Made by a program: the position numbers and the translations under genes. A stretch of 64,000 nucleotides of DNA from Rhodococcus sp. Leaf278 (lineage in GTDB: Bacteria > Actinomycetota > Actinomycetes > Mycobacteriales > Mycobacteriaceae), in the NCBI RefSeq assembly GCF_001426085.1, contig NZ_LMRR01000044.1, forward strand, positions 124,001 to 188,000, written 5' to 3'. Of this stretch, positions 58,000 to 64,000 are shown piece after piece. Numbering within the stretch: the stretch's first letter is position 1; each line of letters opens with the position of its first letter. The notes under the pieces were generated by a model, which was given only the letters and a program-made list of their open reading frames with translations, had not been told where the DNA came from and did not search any database.

Positions 58000-59138
58000 G
58001 CTCTCTCGACAGCAGGATCGTCGTCGTCGGAGACTCGATCGCCGGCTGCACAGCCGTTCGTGAACTGCGGGCCCGCGGACACGAAGGTTCGATCGTCATG
58101 ATCGGTGCGGACGATGACGGATGCTATGCGAAACCACCGTTGTCGAAGCACGTGCTCAAAGGTGAGGCCGCCGCGGCCGAAACCTGGGACCTGTCGGATC
58201 TGGACATCACGGCGATCGTCGATCCCGCGGCGTCGTTGAACACCGCACGTCGAATAGTCACTACGACAGCCGGAATCGACGTTCCCTACGACGCGCTCAT
58301 CGTGGCCACCGGAGCCGTGGCCCGCCGCATCGCCGGTCCGGGGCAGGCAGGCGAGACGGTGCTGCGGACCTTCGCCGACGTCCATGCACTCCGTCCGAAG
58401 CTGGACGCCGCCCGTACCGCCATCGTGGTCGGTGCAGGGTTCCTCGGCATGGAGGTCGCCAGTGCCTGTGCTGCACGCGGTATCGCAGTGACCGTCGTCG
58501 ATGTGGATCCTCCGCTGCAACGGCTCCTGGGTTCTTTCCTGTCCGACGCGATAGTGGCGCGAGCCGAGGCCGCATCGGTGCAGTTCGTTCGGACGGACGC
58601 TCCCGTCGCGTTGGTCGGTGAGCCCGTCACAGGTATCGAGTTCGCAGACACACAGCTGACTGCCGATGTCGTCGTCACCTGCGCCGGTGATGTGCCGCAG
58701 ACGGAGTGGCTGGACGGTGCCGGTATCGCGGACGGTATCGGGGTCGGAATCGACTATCTCTGCGCTACAGCGGTTCCCGGAGTATTTGCTGCCGGGGACG
58801 TCGCCTACGCGCGCGCCGCGTCACGTCGAGCGCCGTTCTGGTCCAATGCCGTCGCACAGGGCAAGGTTGCGGCCGCTTCTGCTCTCGGCCTCGAACCCAC
58901 GTGCGCCCCTGCCGACGACTACTTCTGGACCGAGGTTCTGGGACTGTCCATCAAAGTCGTCGGTCCACTCCCATTGCACGGCGAACCGATCGTCCTCGAA
59001 GGTTCGATGGAGGACGGATCGGCGCTGTTGCAGTGGAACCACGATGACGGCCGCACCACCTTCGTCGCCTACGGCATCAAGAAGGCCGTCGGTCTGCTCC
59101 GACGGCTCGCCCGCGACTCCGCTGTTCCCACTACCTGA
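57996..59138 (+). CDS. Ferredoxin reductase of the P450 operon (FAD/NAD-linked)
   Basis: This 380-residue reductase of the rhodocoxin/putidaredoxin-reductase type has an NAD-binding VVGAGFLGMEVASACAARG in the centre, the FAD-contact ATGAVARRIAGPG, and GVFAAGDVAYA near the end. The first FAD loop is altered to VVVGDSIAGCTAV, in which the third Gly of GxGxxG is kept but Gly2 is replaced by Ser. YAKPPLSKHVLKG is typical. GTG 57996 overlaps the ferredoxin gene by 4 nt. It transfers electrons from NADH to the ferredoxin. Confidence 0.9.
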   Translation: MSSLDSRIVVVGDSIAGCTAVRELRARGHEGSIVMIGADDDGCYAKPPLSKHVLKGEAAAAETWDLSDLDITAIVDPAASLNTARRIVTTTAGIDVPYDALIVATGAVARRIAGPGQAGETVLRTFADVHALRPKLDAARTAIVVGAGFLGMEVASACAARGIAVTVVDVDPPLQRLLGSFLSDAIVARAEAASVQFVRTDAPVALVGEPVTGIEFADTQLTADVVVTCAGDVPQTEWLDGAGIADGIGVGIDYLCATAVPGVFAAGDVAYARAASRRAPFWSNAVAQGKVAAASALGLEPTCAPADDYFWTEVLGLSIKVVGPLPLHGEPIVLEGSMEDGSALLQWNHDDGRTTFVAYGIKKAVGLLRRLARDSAVPTT

Positions 59139-59149
59139 GGAATCGATTC

Positions 59150-59536
59150 ATGGCTACTGTCTCCACACTCGTTCGACGTCTCCCCGAGGCGGTCGGTCTC
59201 GCCCGCGCGGCGATCGGCGTCGCCCACATGGTGGCACCCACCCGAGCGAACGAACTCCTCGCCGGGCCCGACGCCGCGGTGGCGACCACGCGAGCTGCGG
59301 CCCGCACCTTCGGCATTCGTGAGATCTACATCGGCGGCGGACTCTACGCCGCAACTCGATATGCCCCGAGGGCAGTACGCACGCTGCTGCGCGCGGGTGT
59401 GGCGGTCGACGTCTGGGATACGGCGGCGTTCGCGCTCACTGCTCACCTGCCACAACGAACGAGAACAGCGGGCTGCGCAATCGCCGGAGGCTTCGTGATC
59501 GCCGGCGCGCTGGCCGATCTGCAACTGGATCGGTAG
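59150..59536 (+). CDS. Small membrane protein of unknown function
   Basis: This 128-residue protein has three to four short hydrophobic segments (VGLARAAIGVAHMVAP, IYIGGGLYAATRY, VWDTAAFALTAHL and AGCAIAGGFVIAGALADL). It recalls DUF4267-type membrane proteins, though I cannot confirm the family. GAGGAAT precedes the ATG. It starts 12 bases after the reductase gene in the P450 operon, suggesting a role with a hydrophobic substrate. Confidence 0.75.
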   Translation: MATVSTLVRRLPEAVGLARAAIGVAHMVAPTRANELLAGPDAAVATTRAAARTFGIREIYIGGGLYAATRYAPRAVRTLLRAGVAVDVWDTAAFALTAHLPQRTRTAGCAIAGGFVIAGALADLQLDR

Positions 59537-59542
59537 TCGACG

Positions 59543-60301
59543 ATGGACAACATCGCGCGTACCTTGCGAGCGGCGAGCATCAATGCCGTGCGCTTTTACA
59601 ACAGGCTGGAAATAACGGTGGCGCAACCGGTTCCGGACACTCCGGTGTTGTTCGTTGCCAACCACGGGTTCGGCGGAATCATCGATCTCAACGTGTTCGC
59701 GTTCGCGGCCGCTTACGACGAACTGGGTGTCGACCGTGAATTGATCACACTGACGCATCAGATTGCCTGGACGCTGCATGCCGAGAAATTGATCGAGCCG
59801 TTCGGTGCCAGGCCCGCAAGCAAGCAGACGGCCCTCGATGCGTTCGAGGAGGGCAACAACGTCCTGGTGTTTCCCGGTGGCGATGTCGATGCGCTCAAGG
59901 CCTGGAAGCATCGCAACGAGATCCTCTTCGACAGGCGCACCGGGTACGCCCGGTTGGCGATGGAGGCGGGGGTGCCGATTGTCCCCGTGGTCACTGCCGG
60001 TGCCGGTGAGTCGTTGCTGGTACTCGGGAGCGGTAAGCGGCTGGCGAAGGCGCTGAGGTTGGACAAGGCTCTCAGGCTGAAGACTCTGCCACTGTCGGTG
60101 TCCATTCCCTGGGGAGTGAATCTCGGTTTGGTCGGCTTGCTTCCGTATCTGCCGCTGCCCACCAAGCTACAGACGTCGGTGCTCGCTCCCATGCGGCCGA
60201 CCTATGACGAGACGGCAGAGGAGTTCGCGGGGCGGGTTCATGCGGCGATGCAAGCCGAGCTCGACGATCTGACGAAGGACCGGCGGCCCATCATCGGATG
60301 A
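59543..60301 (+). CDS. Lysophospholipid-type acyltransferase (PlsC-like)
   Basis: The 252 residues carry the catalytic His-Asp pair as VANHGFGGIIDLNVF, a spaced variant of HX4D seen in actinobacterial members. The acceptor-binding motif is LVFPGGDVDALKAWKHRNEI. GYARLAMEAGVPIVPVV is the conserved third block. The protein is expected at the inner membrane face and may acylate a lysolipid, or an alcohol made by the P450 operon, whose last gene this is. It starts 7 bases after the preceding gene. Confidence 0.85.
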   Translation: MDNIARTLRAASINAVRFYNRLEITVAQPVPDTPVLFVANHGFGGIIDLNVFAFAAAYDELGVDRELITLTHQIAWTLHAEKLIEPFGARPASKQTALDAFEEGNNVLVFPGGDVDALKAWKHRNEILFDRRTGYARLAMEAGVPIVPVVTAGAGESLLVLGSGKRLAKALRLDKALRLKTLPLSVSIPWGVNLGLVGLLPYLPLPTKLQTSVLAPMRPTYDETAEEFAGRVHAAMQAELDDLTKDRRPIIG

Positions 60302-60321
60302 GGAGCTGAAACAGCCGTCGG

Positions 60322-61626
60322 TCAGAACACCATCGAACGCCCGGGCAGCCCGGCCACTCCTTCTCTGGCGAACGCAGCCCATGTCTGCCGCACCTTGGCG
60401 GCCAACGCCTCCGGCGGAGTAGTGCCGGCCAACATCGGCGCGTCCCACCATGCGTCTCCGAACAGCAACGGTAGTTCGATGCTGTGGCACGCCCCCAACG
60501 GTGCGCCTTTCGGTGCCCAATCGATTCGGTACGACGCGACCTGACCGCCGGCGCGGTGCCACATCTTCACCATGCCGTCGACGCCGAACAACAGGTTGGT
60601 TACGATACGGACGACCGGTGCGGTCAGCACCGAACTGACGATGCCGAACCGATTCAGCCACAACATGTTCGATACGACATTCACGAACGGTGAAGCATCG
60701 TCTCTCGTGTGACCGATCAGAAGTTCGACGCGAGGTGCAGTTCTGCGCAGGGCGGCATCGGGGTCACCGGACAGGGGGTCGAGGTGAGCGACCGGCCCGA
60801 ACGGCATTCCGCCTGCAGCACCGAACCTGCGCACGGCCTGCGTCACGGCACGCTCTGCACCGAGCACATCCGCCGCGGGTGCAGTGGCCGGGTCCGTACG
60901 AAAGTGCGCTGCGAAGGCCTTTCGGGCTGTCTCGTACAGAGCCGATCGGCCCGAACGCAACCCGAGAGGCGCGCTCTGCACGATTGCCCTCGAGAACAAC
61001 CCTACGGCCGACTCGCACGCCATCAGCGCGAGGACGGCATCGCCGCCCGCAGACTGCCCGAACAACGTCACGTTGTGCGGGTCACCGCCGAATCGAGCGA
61101 TGTTGGTCGACACCCAGCGTAGTGCCGCGATCTGATCCTGCACACCGATATTGCTGTCTCCGTGGCCTTTCGGGGTCAGGTAACCGAACCCGCCGAGTCT
61201 GAAGGTGACGCTGACGACCACGACGCCCTCGCGGACCAGTAGGTCGGCGTCGAATCTCTCGGCTTCCCCGCCGCCCGAGACGTAGCCACCGCCGTGCAGC
61301 CACACCATCACCGGAAGTCCTTCTGCCTCGGTGGGAGCGGTCACCGACAACACGAGGCAGTCCTCGCTCTGTTCGAGCCCGTCGACCATCGGGCCCGTGA
61401 CATTGTCGAGCCGGGAGGGCAGCTGGATGCACACGGGGCCGCGTCGGGTTGCGTCTCGCGTCGCACCCGGGGTGTCGACCGGTTCGGGTCTACGAAATCG
61501 CGCGGCAGTGGCGTAGGGAATTCCCCGAGCGTGGATGAGCCCATCGGCGTCGACTGCTTCGAGGTCTCCGCTGGTGGTACCGGTGATCGTCCGCAGGGTC
61601 GCCCCGGGTGTCGTCTCGTCGTTCAC
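60322..61626 (-). CDS. Type-B carboxylesterase
   Basis: This 434-residue esterase has the oxyanion motif VMVWLHGGGYVSGGG, the nucleophile elbow VTLFGQSAGGDAVLAL (GQSAGG in place of the usual GESAGG) and SEDCLVLSV near the start. GACHSIELPLLFGD contains the catalytic His. There is no signal peptide, so it is intracellular. GTG 61626 follows GGGGG. It converges on the acyltransferase gene with 20 bases between and is divergent from a TetR gene 95 bp away, its probable regulator. Confidence 0.9.
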   Translation of the reverse strand: MNDETTPGATLRTITGTTSGDLEAVDADGLIHARGIPYATAARFRRPEPVDTPGATRDATRRGPVCIQLPSRLDNVTGPMVDGLEQSEDCLVLSVTAPTEAEGLPVMVWLHGGGYVSGGGEAERFDADLLVREGVVVVSVTFRLGGFGYLTPKGHGDSNIGVQDQIAALRWVSTNIARFGGDPHNVTLFGQSAGGDAVLALMACESAVGLFSRAIVQSAPLGLRSGRSALYETARKAFAAHFRTDPATAPAADVLGAERAVTQAVRRFGAAGGMPFGPVAHLDPLSGDPDAALRRTAPRVELLIGHTRDDASPFVNVVSNMLWLNRFGIVSSVLTAPVVRIVTNLLFGVDGMVKMWHRAGGQVASYRIDWAPKGAPLGACHSIELPLLFGDAWWDAPMLAGTTPPEALAAKVRQTWAAFAREGVAGLPGRSMVF

Positions 61627-61721
61627 GTGTGAACCCCCATTCGATGAACAGGTGCGAGCTTATCGTCTACGGCCCGTCATCGGATGAGGCCGTAGCGCCG
61701 GAATGCCGTCATACTCGGACC

Positions 61722-62273
61722 ATGCGGTCGAAGCAGAAAATCCTCGACGCCACGCTCGGGCTCATTGCCGAGGGTGGTTTCGAGGACGTCACCATCGCAG
61801 CGGTCGCGCGCGCGTCGGGCGTCACCCGTCAGACGGTGTATTCGATTTTCACCACGCGCGAAGACATGATCTCCGAGGCGATGGTGGGACTTGTCGTCGA
61901 CGTCATCGGCGGAATTCGGGCTCGAGCCGATCAGGCGGAAACGCCGGCGGAGTTCGTAGTCGAGACAATTGTGGCTGCGCGCAACCTCATTCGCCGGGAG
62001 CCGGTGCTCAATTCGTTGCTGCGCTCGGGCCACGCGAACCCGTTGTTCGATCCGGACATGATGGATCGAGCAGAGCCCGTCGTGCGTCAATTTCTCGACG
62101 GCTACAGCGAACGACATCCCGAATTCGATTCGACGCGGTTCGACGGCATCGACGCTGTGCTCGTACGCAACGGGCTGTCGGTCATTTTGTTCGACGACGA
62201 GGCGATTCGCGACGACGACGGCTTGCGGGCGTACCTCCGGCGCTGGTTGGTTCCGCTTCTACCCCTGGGCTGA
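61722..62273 (+). CDS. TetR-family regulator
   Basis: From ATG 61722 the protein has 183 residues: a TetR helix-turn-helix (ILDATLGLIAEGGFEDVTIA, then AVARASGVTRQTVYSIFTTREDM) at about 6-48 and a short helical ligand domain. It is divergent from the carboxylesterase gene and upstream of the cholesterol-oxidase-like gene; I cannot tell which it controls. No clear palindrome is seen nearby. Confidence 0.87.
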   Translation: MRSKQKILDATLGLIAEGGFEDVTIAAVARASGVTRQTVYSIFTTREDMISEAMVGLVVDVIGGIRARADQAETPAEFVVETIVAARNLIRREPVLNSLLRSGHANPLFDPDMMDRAEPVVRQFLDGYSERHPEFDSTRFDGIDAVLVRNGLSVILFDDEAIRDDDGLRAYLRRWLVPLLPLG

Positions 62274-62374
62274 TGGCCTAAAACTTGACACTACGAACCC
62301 CTTCTGTCTAGTTTTGCATCGCACGCCCACGTGACACAGGTCTCGTGGGCGCTGCAGCACCTTTGGGGGGGTAC

Positions 62375-63964
62375 GTGTCGAACTTGAATCGCCGATCGTT
62401 TCTCGGTGCCAGCGCTGTTGCAGGCTTGGCCGCACTGTCGGGCACCGGGGTGGCGCGAGCGGCCGGTGGGCGCCGCGTCCAGACTCCGCTGACCCGCGAA
62501 GATCATCGCGTGGTGGTCATCGGATCGGGGTTCGGCGGCGGTGTGGCGGCCTTGCGCCTCGCCGAGGCAGGCATTCCAGTCCTGGTACTCGAGCGCGGAA
62601 GACGTTGGAACACAGGGCCGAATGCCACGACGTTCCCCAACGCCACGTCGCCGGACAAGCGCATGCTCTGGCACGGCTCCAGTCCCAATCTGTTCGGTAG
62701 GCCGGTTCCGTTCGATCCGTACGTCGGCCTGCTCGAGGCGGTGTCCGGGGACAACATGACGGCGCTGTGCGCAGCCGGAGTCGGCGGCGGATCCCTCATC
62801 TATCAGGGGATGAGCCTGCAGCCGTCGCAGTCGGTCTTCGAGGAGTACTTTCCGGTCGGCCTCGACTGGACAACGTTGAACAGCGTGCACTACCCGCGAG
62901 TGGCGCGAATGTTGCAGCTCGCGCAGGCTCCCGACGAGTTGATCGATACACCCAATTATCAAGCGGCTCGGGTGTTTGCGGCCAATGCGCGGCGAGCGGG
63001 CCTGCCGGTGTCGAAGATCCCGATGCCGATCGACTGGAACTTCGCCCTCGACGAGACGCGCGGAGTGATGACGCCGTCGTACACCGACGGTTCCGGGGCG
63101 TTCGGAGTCAACAACGGCGGCAAGCATTCCGTGGACGTCACCTACATCGCAGCCGCCGAGGCGACGGGTCTGGCGACGGTGGCGACGCAGCACAATGTCA
63201 CCCACGTCGAACGTTCCGCCGACGGCCGGTGGACGGTATACGTCGATCGAATCGATTCCGATGGAACGGTTCTGGAGAACAAGATCCTCACCACCGGTGC
63301 GCTCATCATGGCCGCCGGAAGTCTGAACACCACCAGGCTGCTCGTTCGCGCCGGAGCGACCGGTGCCATTACCGATCTACCGGACGAACTCGGGCAGGGC
63401 TGGGGTACCAATGCCGATCGCATCTACGTGTGGTCGAGCATCGAGCAGCAATTCGGTACACCCCAGGGAGGTCCGGTGGTGTTCGGCAGCCTTAATTGGG
63501 ATGACCCGAACACCGCGCACACCGTCATCCAGGCATCGATACCGCCGTTGTCCTTCGACGCCCACAGCACCATGCTGGTGGGGTACGGAGTCAGTCGTGG
63601 ACGCGGTTTCTTCGGCTACGACTCCGCATCGGACCAGGCCAAATTGCATTGGCCGGCCAATGGCGACAGCGTCATTCAGGACGGCTCCATCGATCCGACG
63701 GTGCGTCGCATCGCCGGTGCGGGCAGCATTCTCACCGATACCAACGCGGTGTTTCCGTCCACCTGGCATGCGTTGGGTGGGGCGAACATGGGCGCGGTGT
63801 GTGATCTCGACGGTCGCGTGTACGGCCAGCGCGGTTTGTACGTCCTCGACGGGGCGCTCATGCCGGGCACCACCGCAGCGTGCAATCCGTCCATGACCAT
63901 CGCCGCACTGGCCGAACGTGCGCTGGACACTATCGTCGCCGACGATATCGGCTCCATCATCTGA
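62375..63964 (+). CDS. Tat-exported cholesterol-oxidase-like GMC enzyme
   Basis: This 529-residue protein starts with a twin-arginine signal (LNRRSFLGASAVAGLAALSG). The FAD motif is VVVIGSGFGGGVAALRLAEAG, with AAGVGGGSLIYQGMSLQPS and DWNFALDETRG typical of class I cholesterol oxidases. The C-terminal WHALGGANMGAVCDLDGRVY and PSMTIAALAERA carry the catalytic His and Asn region. It oxidises a 3-hydroxysterol with O2, or dehydrogenates it, outside the cell. GTG 62375 has GGGGGGG just upstream. A following gene begins 17 bases later. Confidence 0.9.
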   Translation: MSNLNRRSFLGASAVAGLAALSGTGVARAAGGRRVQTPLTREDHRVVVIGSGFGGGVAALRLAEAGIPVLVLERGRRWNTGPNATTFPNATSPDKRMLWHGSSPNLFGRPVPFDPYVGLLEAVSGDNMTALCAAGVGGGSLIYQGMSLQPSQSVFEEYFPVGLDWTTLNSVHYPRVARMLQLAQAPDELIDTPNYQAARVFAANARRAGLPVSKIPMPIDWNFALDETRGVMTPSYTDGSGAFGVNNGGKHSVDVTYIAAAEATGLATVATQHNVTHVERSADGRWTVYVDRIDSDGTVLENKILTTGALIMAAGSLNTTRLLVRAGATGAITDLPDELGQGWGTNADRIYVWSSIEQQFGTPQGGPVVFGSLNWDDPNTAHTVIQASIPPLSFDAHSTMLVGYGVSRGRGFFGYDSASDQAKLHWPANGDSVIQDGSIDPTVRRIAGAGSILTDTNAVFPSTWHALGGANMGAVCDLDGRVYGQRGLYVLDGALMPGTTAACNPSMTIAALAERALDTIVADDIGSII

Positions 63965-63981
63965 CCACCGGAAAGAGACCG

Positions 63982-64000
63982 ATGCATCTGTATCGCACCA
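63982..64000 (+). CDS. Start of a downstream gene (partial)
   Basis: ATG 63982, preceded by GGAAAGAGACC, begins an open frame (Met-His-Leu-Tyr-Arg-Thr) that runs off the window. The 17-base gap after the sterol-oxidase-like gene suggests co-transcription. Too little is visible to name it. Confidence 0.5.

Noticed and set aside
1..64000. CRISPR arrays, insertion sequences, integrases or prophage genes
   Set aside because: I saw no regularly spaced repeats, transposase or phage proteins; the transposase-like HTH at the start of the 49924-50640 regulator is part of a TetR protein.

Overview
The window is high-GC (about 64%) actinobacterial chromosome. The gene families point to the Corynebacteriales, most likely Rhodococcus or a close relative: a FadE5-type acyl-CoA dehydrogenase, a fused HadA/HadB-like dehydratase, an Rv1355c-type protein next to a GGDEF-EAL protein, a dCTP deaminase of the mycobacterial kind, a P450/ferredoxin/reductase cassette, many TetR regulators and a Tat-exported cholesterol-oxidase-like enzyme. 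I see no phage, insertion sequence, CRISPR array or rRNA. One tRNA gene, tRNA-Gly(CCC), is present.

Layout. 1-8.8 kb: a PucR-type regulator cut by the window edge, a VanW-type envelope protein, a flavin reductase, fadE5, a methyltransferase, a secreted DUF4185 protein, a MarR regulator and a tiny membrane protein. 9.0-14.7 kb: a compact cluster (DUF2064 transferase, GT2, NDP-sugar epimerase and methylthioadenosine phosphorylase as one overlapping operon, plus a divergent GT-C membrane transferase, a methyltransferase and a small membrane protein). It closely matches the M. tuberculosis Rv0535-Rv0541c locus linked to methylthioxylose capping of lipoarabinomannan. 14.8-22.4 kb: a lipoprotein, a GMC oxidoreductase/aldehyde dehydrogenase pair divergent from a second PucR-type regulator, a secreted lipase and a GH16 glucanase. 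22.6-27.5 kb: tRNA-Gly and an operon of acetyltransferase-like protein, E1-nitroreductase fusion (Rv1355c family) and GAF-GGDEF-EAL protein.

27.7-35.3 kb: dcd, then an unusual group of three Hsp70/actin-like ATPase-fold paralogs (two with one transmembrane helix and long low-complexity tails) interspersed with a CYTH-CHAD protein and a stand-alone ANTAR protein, followed by the fused dehydratase. 35.3-35.65 kb holds two tandem copies of a roughly 160-bp structured intergenic repeat and no gene. 35.85-43.5 kb is a sugar-acid catabolic locus: a divergent GntR regulator, polyol-type dehydrogenase, mannonate dehydratase, PfkB kinase, fructuronate-reductase-like enzyme, KDPG aldolase and MFS importer, mostly joined by 4-nt ATGA overlaps. 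It should convert fructuronate or mannonate through KDG and KDPG to pyruvate and glyceraldehyde-3-phosphate.

43.5-64 kb: two alpha/beta hydrolases, a TspO-like protein, an aromatic-degradation operon (VOC, FAH-family and FAD monooxygenase) downstream of an NmrA-SDR-TetR operon, a TetR beside a homodimeric-E1-like TPP enzyme, a second TetR divergent from a P450/ferredoxin/ferredoxin-reductase/membrane/acyltransferase operon, a type-B carboxylesterase, another TetR, a cholesterol-oxidase-like GMC enzyme and the first codons of a following gene. Several regulator/target pairs are separated by perfect palindromes that are good operator candidates.
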